From positions 2,108,001 through 2,172,000 of the forward strand of contig NZ_CP067395.1 of NCBI RefSeq assembly GCF_017355525.1: a stretch of 64,000 nt of DNA. Reading direction: 5' to 3'. The notes beneath the pieces were generated by a model that worked only from the letters and a program-made list of their open reading frames with translations, was not told the origin of the DNA and did no database searches. A program made the position numbers and the translations under genes. This document shows, piece by piece, positions 40,043 through 48,926 of the stretch; positions within the stretch are counted from its first letter, which is position 1, and every line of letters begins with the position of its first letter. The DNA is from Lysobacter enzymogenes. Its GTDB lineage: Bacteria > Pseudomonadota > Gammaproteobacteria > Xanthomonadales > Xanthomonadaceae.

Positions 40043-43000
40043 TCAATCGCGCCGCACGACTTCCCGCCACGACAATCGCTTCACCCCGATATCCGCGGTC
40101 GCCGTTCCCTGGCCGACCGGCTTGCCGGTCTGGTCGCTGCCTACGACCGTGTTGTCGTTCTGGCCGCGAATGATCGAGATGGCGTTCATGCCGCTGCCGG
40201 TGCCGACGCCGCTCGTCGGTATCGACTGCTGGCCGTTGCCGCCCGGCGTATCGTCCTTGTAGTCGATCGTGCCGTCGCCGTTGGCGTCGAACACCCGGCC
40301 GCTGGTGCGGGCCCCGGTGAACGGATCGATTTCCATGATCCAGCCGCTGCCGCCGACGTTGCAGGGATCGGCGGCGTTCGGAATCTGGGTGGCGCCGAGC
40401 AGGCGGTTGCCGTCGAACAGGTTGCGGCTGACCATGCGCTCGCCCTGGGCCGCGCCGGTGGGCGGGACCAGGTCGATGTACCAGCCCGACTTGCCGTCCA
40501 TGTCGCCCTGGGTTGCGGCCGACATCGCGCGCACCGGCACGTTGTTGCCGTCCTTGTCCTTGAGGCTGGTTTCGGTCTGGATCTTGCGCTGGACCAGCTG
40601 CGCCTTGGCGACGGTGGTGCCCTTGTCGATGATTCCGTACCAGGCCTGTGCCGTCTTGTCCCCGGGATCGCCGACGCCCAGATAGCGGCCGGTGCCGAAA
40701 AACACCCAGTCCTCGGTCGAGTCCGGCTTGCGTCCCACCAGCGGCGCGGCGGTGATCGGCTGCTTCGGGTCGCCCGTCGCGAACAGCTTGACCGCGCTCG
40801 GCGTAGCGCCGAGGTTACGGAACTTCCACAAATTGCCGGCGAGATCGCCGGCATAGGCGGCGTCGGCGAAACCGTCGTTGTCGGAGTCCCAGGGATACAC
40901 GCCGGCCAGGCCATTGTCGCTGCCGGCACCGGTGTCGATGTTCGCCGCCACGCCGGTCGCCACGTCGATCGTGAGCAATTGCGCGCGGTCGCCCGAACTG
41001 TTCGGGCCGTTGCCGAGCAAGACCTTCCATACCCCGCTGGCGACCTGGACCACGACCGGCTTGCTCAGGTTGTTGCCCAGCGCGGGAGTGCTGCTCTCGT
41101 ATCGCTCCCACAGGAACTTGACGTCGTTGGGGTCGGTGATGTCGAGCGCGAATACGCCCTTGCCGCCGCGCCCCATGGTGCCGATCAGCACGGTTTTCCA
41201 GGCCCCGCCGATGTAGACGTCGGCCGCGGTCAGCTCGCCGTCGACGAAGTAGCGATGGGCGTAGTCCGGCGCGGCGTAATTCGCCAGGCCGGCCGGGACG
41301 GCCAGCGCCGCGGCGGGCATGAACGCGTAGAGCTCCCTGCCGGTGGCGGCGTCGAATCCGTGCAGCATGCCGTCGTTCGCGCCGATGTAGACCGTCGCCG
41401 TGCGGGTCGCCGCTTTCCTCGCGAACGCCTCGTACTCCTTGCTGCCGGGAAAACTGGCCGCGGCATACGCGACCGCGCCCGGCTTGCCGACGTAGACCGG
41501 CGAGGAGTGGACGAAGTCGCCGAGCGCGCCGCCGCGGTTGCGCAGGCTGCCGCCGCGCGCGACTTCCTTGCTGCGGTCGCCGCGAAGATAGTTCACGACA
41601 TCCGCGCTGCTGGCGCCGCGCGCGGACAGATTAGCGCGGTCGGCGCCCGAGAGCTGATCGTCGCGGAAGGCCTTGTAGCCGCCGCTGTTGGCGTAGATTT
41701 TTCGGTCGTTGGGCTGCGGAAGCATGGCGCCGGCCGTCCACTTGGGGACGTAGCCGCCGGTAACGGCATCCAGGCCGAACGCGGTCAGCTCGCCGTGCCA
41801 GTCGGTGAAGAACGTCGGCAGATAGATCAGGGCCCCGCCTTCCGCGGTCGCGCCGTTGGTGCCGACGCCGCTGGCGGCGCCGCGGCGCAGGGCCAGCGCG
41901 CCCTCGAACGCGCGGGCCAGACCAGTCATCATTTCCTGCGCCTGGAAGGCGACGAAGTAATTGCGCGGCCGCTTGTCGTTGATCTGGTTCGCCAACCCGA
42001 CCAGATCGCCGTTCGTCCACCAGGCGTCGGGCAGCGGCTCCTTGCGGCCGTAAGGCTGGAAGTCGGCGGGAACCTCGAAACCGCCGTACTTGGCCGCCAG
42101 ATAGTATTGGTTCTTCTCGCGTTCCTTGACGGTCTGCTCCTGCACCACGTCGACCCAGAAGGTCGACAGCGTCTGCATTCCGGGCATCGACGGTTGCAGG
42201 TCGCGGGTATGAGCGTCGTAAGCCAGGCCGGCGATGAACGCGGAATTGGAGCGCGGCAGCGGATTGCCGGACGTAGGCGTCAGACCGCCGGTGTACTGTC
42301 CGTCGGCGACGTACGAGGTGATCCCTTCCATGTCGAACACGGTCTGCAACGCGGTCACCACATTGACCGTGGTGTCGCTGGACACCCGGCCCGGCCGCGC
42401 CGGCTCCTTCTCCCCCGCCTGGCTGCTCGCGCCCGGCAGGTTGCGGTCCGCCCAGGTGCCGACGTCGCCGATGCCGATGGCGACGTTGCGCTGGCAGGAA
42501 TACTGGATCGGATTGACCGACCAGTCGGTGATGACCGGGAAGCGGTCGCTCTGCGCATCGCCCTTGCCGGCGGGGATCGTGCTGTACTCGGGCACGTTGT
42601 CCTGCGCCTTGAAATAGCGCACGGCGGCGTAGAAGAGCTCGCTGACCGGGTCGTACTGCTTGGCCTTTTCCTTGGTGGTCTGGCCGAACTTGTTGAGGTA
42701 GTTGATCACGCCGCTGTTGACGACGGTGTTGATGCCGTTGGCGCTGTTGGTCGCGGCGGCGTCCACCGGGTCCGGATTGGCGTACTGCACGCCGGTGTGG
42801 GGATCCCACTCCTTGTTGGCGTTGTCGTTGGTCGTTCCCTTCGCCAGATCGTAGCTGTAGGGGCCGACGTACTTCTGCCGCGCGCGCAGGATGCCGCCAT
42901 CGCGCTTGATGTCGTGGTCGACGAGATAGCCGAAGATGCTGTAGCGCAGCTTGTCCCGATGCTTCTGGATCAGCCCTTCCGGCTTCCACCCCTGCGAGTA

Positions 43001-43915
43001 CTGCTTGCAGTTCGCCTCGGGTTTCACCGCGCCGGAGTCGACGCACACCGCCACGCGGATGCTGACCGCGTAAACGCGGGGATCGTTGACGGAGCCGTTG
43101 AGTCCGGACAGGTCGTGCACGGCCGGGTTGTAGGGCGTGAGGGCCATCCACGGCGTCGGCGCCGCGGCGGTCGGCAGCAGGGCGTTGCCGAGGCGATCGT
43201 CCGCCGTGGCCGCCTGGTTCGTGCCCGGTCTGGCCAGGGTGTCGTTGCGGGTGAAGTACATCTGCGAACCCGCGCCGATCACGCGCATCCGCATCACGAA
43301 CGGTCGCGACACGCCGGTCAGGGTGGGCAGTTGGTTGCCGAGCGTCTTGTACGGGAAATAGACGGAATGGCCCCATTCGGGGTAACTCGCGGCCTTTTCC
43401 AGCCAGGTTTCGGTAGGCGTGTCCACGACCCGGTAACCGCCGGTCAATGCCTTGCGGAACGGATCGATGGTCTGGGTCGTCGCCCAGTTCATGAAGTTGC
43501 CGCTCCACAACCGGCCGTTCGCCGCGCACAGGCGGTTCGACGCGACGGCGACCGGCTTGAAGTGGCGCTTGGACTCGTCCGTGTTGAAAACGTACTGGTA
43601 GCACTTGTCGGAGTCGAAGTAGCCGGCATAGACCCGGTTGGCTTGATAGACGTCGGTGCCGTTGACGTGGTCGAAGTTGGCCTGGCTGATGATGGTCGGG
43701 AACTCCACCGACGGCACCAGCACCAGGTTGTTCGGCACGTCCGGGCCGATCGACAAGGGCCGGTCCGGCATCGACACGCCGGCGGCGCCCGGCGCCGACG
43801 CCAGCACCGCCAGCATTCCCGCGAGGAACGCCGGCACGCCGCGGCCGCGCTTGCCGCGCGCCGCATCGGCCGCGTGGAGGGTCCGGTCCGGCGCCTGCGA
43901 TGCACGTGTGGTCAT
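40043..43915 (-). CDS. pilY1: PilY1 type IV pilus tip adhesin
   Basis: 1290 residues. A signal peptide (FLAGMLAVLASAPGAAG) precedes a large variable N-terminal half with several cysteines and the C-terminal seven-bladed propeller domain of PilY1. The calcium-binding loop D-x-D-x-D-x3-D is present (DSDNDGFAD, encoded near 40865-40895). A YLRGDRSKEV segment (near 41575-41590) holds an RGD tripeptide at a position where PilY1 proteins often have RGD-like residues. PilY1 controls pilus retraction, surface sensing and adhesion. Its gene starts 1 bp after pilX ends. Confidence 0.95.
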   Translation of the reverse strand: MTTRASQAPDRTLHAADAARGKRGRGVPAFLAGMLAVLASAPGAAGVSMPDRPLSIGPDVPNNLVLVPSVEFPTIISQANFDHVNGTDVYQANRVYAGYFDSDKCYQYVFNTDESKRHFKPVAVASNRLCAANGRLWSGNFMNWATTQTIDPFRKALTGGYRVVDTPTETWLEKAASYPEWGHSVYFPYKTLGNQLPTLTGVSRPFVMRMRVIGAGSQMYFTRNDTLARPGTNQAATADDRLGNALLPTAAAPTPWMALTPYNPAVHDLSGLNGSVNDPRVYAVSIRVAVCVDSGAVKPEANCKQYSQGWKPEGLIQKHRDKLRYSIFGYLVDHDIKRDGGILRARQKYVGPYSYDLAKGTTNDNANKEWDPHTGVQYANPDPVDAAATNSANGINTVVNSGVINYLNKFGQTTKEKAKQYDPVSELFYAAVRYFKAQDNVPEYSTIPAGKGDAQSDRFPVITDWSVNPIQYSCQRNVAIGIGDVGTWADRNLPGASSQAGEKEPARPGRVSSDTTVNVVTALQTVFDMEGITSYVADGQYTGGLTPTSGNPLPRSNSAFIAGLAYDAHTRDLQPSMPGMQTLSTFWVDVVQEQTVKEREKNQYYLAAKYGGFEVPADFQPYGRKEPLPDAWWTNGDLVGLANQINDKRPRNYFVAFQAQEMMTGLARAFEGALALRRGAASGVGTNGATAEGGALIYLPTFFTDWHGELTAFGLDAVTGGYVPKWTAGAMLPQPNDRKIYANSGGYKAFRDDQLSGADRANLSARGASSADVVNYLRGDRSKEVARGGSLRNRGGALGDFVHSSPVYVGKPGAVAYAAASFPGSKEYEAFARKAATRTATVYIGANDGMLHGFDAATGRELYAFMPAAALAVPAGLANYAAPDYAHRYFVDGELTAADVYIGGAWKTVLIGTMGRGGKGVFALDITDPNDVKFLWERYESSTPALGNNLSKPVVVQVASGVWKVLLGNGPNSSGDRAQLLTIDVATGVAANIDTGAGSDNGLAGVYPWDSDNDGFADAAYAGDLAGNLWKFRNLGATPSAVKLFATGDPKQPITAAPLVGRKPDSTEDWVFFGTGRYLGVGDPGDKTAQAWYGIIDKGTTVAKAQLVQRKIQTETSLKDKDGNNVPVRAMSAATQGDMDGKSGWYIDLVPPTGAAQGERMVSRNLFDGNRLLGATQIPNAADPCNVGGSGWIMEIDPFTGARTSGRVFDANGDGTIDYKDDTPGGNGQQSIPTSGVGTGSGMNAISIIRGQNDNTVVGSDQTGKPVGQGTATADIGVKRLSWREVVRRD

Positions 43916-43916
43916 G

Positions 43917-44513
43917 TCAGTAGCTCATCAAGGTGGTCTGCAACACCACGACCGCGCGGCCCGACGCCGCGGCGGGGTTGTGGCTGCGCGCGGTGACGCG
44001 GTAGAAGGCGGCGGTCTTCTGCGACGCGCTGCCGGATTCGTATCCGGCTTCGACGCCGCCGTAGTCGTCGGAGGTTTCGCGCCGCCCCATGTATTCGACG
44101 TAGTACTGGGGCGCGCCGGCCTTAGGAGCCTTGAGGTCGGCCGCGACGTCGACCCAGCAGCCGCTGATCGAAGCGCCGCTGCAAACCGTGCCGGCGGTAT
44201 AGACGGAGGCGGGAACCGCCGGGCATCGCGCGCCGGGCGCTGAGCAATCCGTACCGACCGTGGAGCCGGCCCTGACCGCGGCGCCGACCTTGTCCTCGGC
44301 TTCGCGCAAGGCCAGTTCGGCCGACTCGAACGCGATGCTGCGGTCGTACATGTTCGCGCTCATGCGCTCCTCGAGCACGGTGCTGCGCAGGATCGCCAGC
44401 CCCAGCAACATCATCACCAGCAGCATGATCATGATCGTGGCCAGGGCGGCGCCGCGCTGGCGCGCACGCGCGCGGGGAACGTCGGCGAAGCGGGAACGGC
44501 GATCGGCGGCCAC
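43917..44513 (-). CDS. pilX: Type IV minor pilin PilX
   Basis: 198 residues from a GTG at 44513 with GAGGAG seven bases upstream. The prepilin site is ARQRG^AALATIMIMLLVMMLLGLAIL; the +5 residue is Thr and not Glu, as usual for PilX and GspK-type tip pilins. An ERMSANMYDRSIAFESAELALREAE segment is typical of PilX. Cysteine pairs (DCSAPGARC, VCSGASISGC) may form disulfides. It works with PilV, PilW and FimU in the priming complex. Confidence 0.9.
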   Translation of the reverse strand: MAADRRSRFADVPRARARQRGAALATIMIMLLVMMLLGLAILRSTVLEERMSANMYDRSIAFESAELALREAEDKVGAAVRAGSTVGTDCSAPGARCPAVPASVYTAGTVCSGASISGCWVDVAADLKAPKAGAPQYYVEYMGRRETSDDYGGVEAGYESGSASQKTAAFYRVTARSHNPAAASGRAVVVLQTTLMSY

Positions 44514-44524
44514 GGCTCGGCTCC

Positions 44525-45547
44525 TCAGGGGTTGCGGTTGCGCAGCGACAGCACGGCGCTGACGCTGCGGCTGATGGCCTGGTTGTCGACGCCGCTCTTG
44601 CGCCGGCTTTCCAGGTTCAGCACCACGCGCGCGGCCTTGACCTTCGACCAGTCGTCGATGGCGGCGGCCGCCAGGTAATCGGCCTTGCCGTCCATCAAAT
44701 AGGCGATGCTCATCTGGCTTACGCCTTCGGCGACTTCGTCGCTGGCGGCTACCGCCCCGCGCGAATCGATCACCGTGCGGTAGAGGGACTTGCCGGCGTC
44801 GTCGTTGCCGCCGATGTACCAGCGCACCACCGCGGGCCGGGCCACGATCGCGTTGTTGCCGTACAAGTGCCAGCGATCGGCGGGCATGGCGGCCTCGTTG
44901 ACGCACAACAATGAGGTTTCGCGGCTGAAGCCGGCGCTGCAGTTGCCGCCGGCGCCGACGCCGTGGCCGATCGACGCGCCGCCCGCCGCGGTCGCCTTGA
45001 ACAAGGTCGCAAGGCGGAAATCGCAGACCAGCAAGGCGTCGCCGTCTTTGACGTCGGCGGGAACCGCGTTGACGGACAGATCCGCGTCCTTGTTCGCCAT
45101 CGCCGCGACCAGATAGATGCCCAGGTCTTCGGTGGCGTGCAGTTCCAGGCCGTCGGTGCCCTTGATCCGGCTGCCCGCGGCGGTGCCGAACGGTTGCGCC
45201 GGCGTCGCGAACGCGGCGTCGCCGCCGAATCCGATCAGGCTTTTGTTCCAGTTCTTCCAGAAATCGCTGTCGCGATCGGACATGACCATGGACTGGCGGA
45301 TGTTGGTTCCGCACTGGTTGCCGCCGGCCTCGCGCACATCGCGCGCCATCAGCTCGAACGCGACCCGCCCCGCCTCCTGCACGCGCGACAGGTCTTCGGT
45401 GGTGCGGAACGCCGCGCGCATGGACAGGAAGATCGACAGCGCGCCCGCGGTCAGCAGCAGGCCCAGCACCAGCGCGACCATCAGTTCGATCAGGCTCAGG
45501 CCCGCGACCGATCCGACCGGCCGGCGACCGCGGTCGCGCCGGTTCAC
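44525..45547 (-). CDS. pilW: Type IV minor pilin PilW
   Basis: 340 residues, GTG start at 45547 overlapping the pilV stop as GTGA. Prepilin site VAG^LSLIELMVALVLGLLLTAGAL with Glu at +5. The remainder has FRTTEDLSRVQEAGRVAFELMARDVREAGGNQCG and a large C-terminal globular part with several cysteines. PilW is a member of the minor pilin priming complex with PilV and PilX. Spacing to pilX is 11 bp. Confidence 0.92.
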   Translation of the reverse strand: MNRRDRGRRPVGSVAGLSLIELMVALVLGLLLTAGALSIFLSMRAAFRTTEDLSRVQEAGRVAFELMARDVREAGGNQCGTNIRQSMVMSDRDSDFWKNWNKSLIGFGGDAAFATPAQPFGTAAGSRIKGTDGLELHATEDLGIYLVAAMANKDADLSVNAVPADVKDGDALLVCDFRLATLFKATAAGGASIGHGVGAGGNCSAGFSRETSLLCVNEAAMPADRWHLYGNNAIVARPAVVRWYIGGNDDAGKSLYRTVIDSRGAVAASDEVAEGVSQMSIAYLMDGKADYLAAAAIDDWSKVKAARVVLNLESRRKSGVDNQAISRSVSAVLSLRNRNP

Positions 45548-46074
45548 AGGCGCACCTTCAGCGTGAACGCGGCCTTGCCCGCGGCGTCTTCGGTCCGCGC
45601 CGAACCGGCGCGCGCATCGCTCCACTGCACCGTCACATCGCACAGGCCCTTGGCGTCGCAATCGATCTTTCCGCAGGTGGTCGCCTGCGCGCCGAGGCTC
45701 TTGCCCAGCCCGTCCTTCCACGCCGCCAGGTCCGCCGCCACCAGGGCCGACTTGCCCCCGGCCGCCGGCGCGCCGACGCACAACGGCGCATCGCCGGTGT
45801 CGTACAGGCCGCGCCTGGCTTCTTCGGCGTTCGCGCGCATGGCGTCGGCGATCGCATAGGTCTGCACCACCGCCTGGCTGCGTTCCATCGAACTCTGGCT
45901 GTTGCGCAGCGCCAGGCTCTGCATCGCCGCCGCGCCGAGCAGGCCGAAGCCCAGCACCAGCACCGCGATGAGTATCTCGATCAGGCCGACGCCCGCCTGC
46001 GGGCGCGCCGCGCCGCCGCGGCCCGACCTGCGTCCGGCGCCGCGCGCCCGGGATGCGATTGCGGTTGCGGACAT
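45544..46074 (-). CDS. pilV: Type IV minor pilin PilV
   Basis: 176 residues. The prepilin site is RPQAG^VGLIEILIAVLVLGFGLLGAAAMQ, with Glu at +5, after an unusually long 28-residue leader, so a later start is possible. SLALRNSQSSMERSQAVVQTYAIADAMRANAEEAR is the conserved helical tail, followed by a beta-rich part with three cysteine pairs. The ATG follows the fimT stop by 1 bp. It is part of the minor pilin operon. Confidence 0.92.
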   Translation of the reverse strand: MSATAIASRARGAGRRSGRGGAARPQAGVGLIEILIAVLVLGFGLLGAAAMQSLALRNSQSSMERSQAVVQTYAIADAMRANAEEARRGLYDTGDAPLCVGAPAAGGKSALVAADLAAWKDGLGKSLGAQATTCGKIDCDAKGLCDVTVQWSDARAGSARTEDAAGKAAFTLKVRL

Positions 46075-46075
46075 G

Positions 46076-46633
46076 TCAGCTGCACACTCCGTCGCTGCTG
46101 AAAGCATCGGTGGCGATGCGTCCGCCCGACGCCAGCCGGACCCGGCGCACGTTGTCCTTGGGATACGCGGTCGGGATGCACACGCTGAAGCTGGTGTTGA
46201 GCAGTGCGCCGCGCGCCGCGCCGGCGCTGCGGGCGAATCCGTCGGCGCGGTAGATCACCTTGTCCGCGCCCGCGGCGCGGCGCACCTGCACCGGCGGCTT
46301 GATCCGGAACGACTGCAGCACCAAGGCATCGCCGCCGCTGCCGTCGCCGTTCGCGTCGTTGGCCACCACGATCCAGCCGCGCCAGGCGCCGGAGCCGCTG
46401 CCGCAGGAGCTTTCGTCGCCGCTTTCGCACAACTCGACCGAGGCGTTGCGCTTGATCGCTTCCGAACGCGCATATTGCAGCGCCGCCGCCAGTTCGTTGG
46501 CGGCGCCGCTCAACCGGCTCTGGTTGACGGTCGAGATGAAGCTCGGAACCGCCAGCGCCAGCACGACTCCGGCCACGGCCACGGTGGTCATGAGCTCGAT
46601 TACGGAAAATCCTGCGTGAGACATCGGTCGCAT
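46076..46633 (-). CDS. fimT: Type IV pseudopilin FimT/FimU (GspH-like)
   Basis: 185 residues from the ATG at 46633, which has AAGGGGG upstream; upstream in-frame codons add an unlikely basic tail. The leader MRPMSHAG^FSVIELM has the prepilin site and Glu at +5; then a helix (TTVAVAGVVLALAVPSF) and a GspH-type globular part. The C-terminal part has cysteines that may form a disulfide. It is the first gene of the pilus operon, divergent from a second GspH-like gene. Confidence 0.9.
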   Translation of the reverse strand: MRPMSHAGFSVIELMTTVAVAGVVLALAVPSFISTVNQSRLSGAANELAAALQYARSEAIKRNASVELCESGDESSCGSGSGAWRGWIVVANDANGDGSGGDALVLQSFRIKPPVQVRRAAGADKVIYRADGFARSAGAARGALLNTSFSVCIPTAYPKDNVRRVRLASGGRIATDAFSSDGVCS

Positions 46634-46984
46634 GCGGCCCCCTTCGATTCGCGCCGAAGTTAACGCCCGGATCGCGCGCCGTGTCGACGCGGGGCGGGAC
46701 GAACGGAGCGATCGTTTGCGCGAACGGCGCGGGTTACGCATCGCGCGCTAATTGCGTCAACAAAACGCTGATCGAGCAGGCACACATCGAGTTTTCGCCT
46801 GAATTACCCAGTTCTTGTGCCCTGCCTCGCAGACCGGATCGAGCGGCGCGACGGCGTCGGCGCGGCGTCCGCACTACCCGCCGCCGCTGCCGCGTCCGAC
46901 CGTCGAGTGCGGGGATTTCCTATACCGGGCGACGCCAGGCACGGCGACGATGAACGCCTGTCTACTTGTGCGCAGGAGGCGCGG
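46634..46984. promoter_or_regulatory. Divergent promoter region of the two FimT/GspH-type pilin genes
   Basis: 350 bp without a gene between the leftward pilus operon and the rightward pseudopilin gene. AT content rises at 46740-46790. I could not fix -35/-10 boxes for either side. A regulator acting here could control the entire pilus cluster and the second pseudopilin together. Confidence 0.4.
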
Positions 46985-47512
46985 ATGAATCGTTCGAAGG
47001 GAATCACCTTGCTGGAAGCGGTCGCGGCCTTGGCCTTGGTCGCGGTCCTGTCCGCCGTCGCCGTTCCGGCGATATCCCGCGCCGCCGAGCGCGCCCGCGC
47101 CGCGTACGTGCAGACGGCGCTGAGCGAGAGTTTCATGACCGCCGCGCGTCTGGCCGTGGCCACCGGCAGCGCCGCGATCGTTTGCCCGGTCGGCGCGAGC
47201 GGCGATTGCCGCGACGGCGACGACTGGAGCGATGGCTGGAAGGTCTTCATGGACGTCGACGGCGACCGCAAGGCCGGCGCCTACGACACGCTGGTGCGCA
47301 GCGTCGGCGCGACCGCCGGGATACGCGTGTACAGCTCGCAGGGCCGCAAGCGCGTGGTGTTCCAGCCGCAGGGCGACAGCGCCGGCAGCAACGCGTCTTT
47401 CCTGCTGTGCGCGCGGCGCGGCGCGCCGGCGGCGTGGCTGGTGTTGTCCGGCGAAGGCCGTTTCCGCGCCGTCGATCCGCGCAACCCGCCCGCGCCGCGC
47501 CTGTGCGAGTGA
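46985..47512 (+). CDS. Second FimT/GspH-like type IV pseudopilin
   Basis: 175 residues. The ATG at 46985 follows AGGAGG closely. The leader is only six residues (MNRSKG^ITLLEAVA) with Glu at +5 in ITLLE, followed by ALALVAVLSAVAVPAISRAAERARAAYVQTALSESF. A GspH-like globular part has the cysteine pair CPVGASGDC and an acidic DVDGDRKAGAYDTLVRSVG, and ends in LCE. It differs clearly from the FimT gene on the other side and may be an alternative tip-initiation pilin. Confidence 0.82.
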   Translation: MNRSKGITLLEAVAALALVAVLSAVAVPAISRAAERARAAYVQTALSESFMTAARLAVATGSAAIVCPVGASGDCRDGDDWSDGWKVFMDVDGDRKAGAYDTLVRSVGATAGIRVYSSQGRKRVVFQPQGDSAGSNASFLLCARRGAPAAWLVLSGEGRFRAVDPRNPPAPRLCE

Positions 47513-47769
47513 AGCACGCACGCACGCGCGCGGCCCGCGGACGCCGGACCGCTGCGCGCCGCCCGGTCCGCGCCGCGACGGAGCGGTCGCGGGGCCGTCC
47601 GGCGCTGCGTTCCGAGGCGTTTCGGCGCGTCGGCGCGGTGTTGCGCCCGGCCCGTTCAGGAAGCCCCGGCCAGGCCCGCCCGCGGCCCTCTCGGCGACAA
47701 CCCGAAGCAGTTCCGGGTAGACTGCCCGGCGGCGTCCCTCTCCCCCGAGGGCCATAGTTCAAGAATCGA

Positions 47770-48636
47770 ATGTCCGAGGACGACAGTAGTACCCACTCGC
47801 CGGAACCCCACGAGAAACGGCGCTCCTGGCTCGACCGCATCAGCTCCGCGCTGTCCGGCGAACCCAGCTCCCGCGAAGACCTGGTCGAGCTGCTGCGCGA
47901 CGCGCAGTCCGACGGCCTGATCGCCGCCGACACCCTGCGCATGATGGAAGGCGCGATCGCGGTCTCCGACCTGACCGTCGGCGACGTCATGATCCCGCGC
48001 TCGCAGATGGTCGCCTTGCCGGCCAACGCCAAATTCCTCGACCTGATGAAGCTGGTGGTCGAGTCCGGCCATTCGCGCTTCCCGGTGCACGGCGAGGACA
48101 AGGACGAGATTCTCGGCATCCTGCTGGCCAAGGACCTGCTGCGCGGTGTGGTCGCCGACAACGGTCCGGGCACGATCCACGAACTGCTGCGTCCGGCGGT
48201 GCTGATTCCCGAATCCAAGCGCCTGGACGTGCTGCTGCGCGAGTTCCGCCAGTCGCGCAACCACATGGCCATCGTCATCGACGAGCACGGCGGCGTCGCC
48301 GGCCTGCTGACCATCGAGGACGTGCTGGAACAGATCGTCGGCGAGATCGACGACGAGCACGACGAGGCCGAGAACACCGACGCGCTGATCGCGGCGCAGG
48401 CCGACGGCCAGTACGTGGTCGACGCGCTGACGCCGATCGACGATTTCAACGAACGCTTCGGCGCCGACTTCGACGACGACGAGTACGACACCATCGGCGG
48501 CCTGATCACCGCGGCGATCGGGCACCTGCCCGAAGCCGGCGAGGAGCTGACCCTGGGCCGCTTCGTGTTCCGCGTCGCCAGCGCCGACGCGCGCCGGGTG
48601 CACGCCTTCCATGTCGGCGTGCTCGGCAACGAGTGA
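47770..48636 (+). CDS. corC: CorC/YbeX family protein with CBS and CorC_HlyC domains
   Basis: 288 residues. Soluble CBS-pair protein: VGDVMIPRSQMVALP... and ILGILLAKDLLRG (first CBS), NHMAIVIDEHGGVAGLLTIEDVLEQIVGEI (second CBS), and the C-terminal CorC_HlyC transporter-associated domain (DGQYVVDALTPIDDFNERFG). Linked to Mg/Co efflux with CorA in older work; in newer work YbeX affects ribosome and magnesium homeostasis. It normally follows ybeY; here 9 kb of pilus genes lie between. The start follows a 257-bp gap with no clear promoter. Confidence 0.93.
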   Translation: MSEDDSSTHSPEPHEKRRSWLDRISSALSGEPSSREDLVELLRDAQSDGLIAADTLRMMEGAIAVSDLTVGDVMIPRSQMVALPANAKFLDLMKLVVESGHSRFPVHGEDKDEILGILLAKDLLRGVVADNGPGTIHELLRPAVLIPESKRLDVLLREFRQSRNHMAIVIDEHGGVAGLLTIEDVLEQIVGEIDDEHDEAENTDALIAAQADGQYVVDALTPIDDFNERFGADFDDDEYDTIGGLITAAIGHLPEAGEELTLGRFVFRVASADARRVHAFHVGVLGNE

Positions 48637-48673
48637 TCGTCCGGCGCTTGCGCCGCCTGTCGCAGATCGCATG

Positions 48674-48702
48674 CCGGCCCCGATTGGGGCCGGTTTTGTT
48701 TT
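48674..48702 (+). terminator. Terminator after corC
   Basis: Perfect 8-bp stem CCGGCCCC / GGGGCCGG (48674-48681 with 48686-48693) with a GATT loop, followed by TTTTGTTTT. It lies 38 bases after the corC stop codon. Confidence 0.93.
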
Positions 48703-48926
48703 GGACGGTCGGCGTTCGCGCCAAGTGGCGTTGGACGCGTATTGCGGGAGTTGCAATCGCGGACGCCTCGACGCGCGGCCGCCGGCCTGTGTGGGACGGA
48801 GCTTCAGCCCCGACGCGCTTCGCCCGGATCGCCGCGGCGCCGCATCCAATCTGAAGCCCGACACGGCCCGGCCAACGCCTGCGTTTACAATGGCCGCCAC
48901 CCGCCCGCCGGATCAGGCCGCCGCCC

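Noticed and set aside
39821..43996. 1391-codon open frame opposite pilY1
   Set aside because: Antisense shadow; pilY1 on the other strand has clear motifs.
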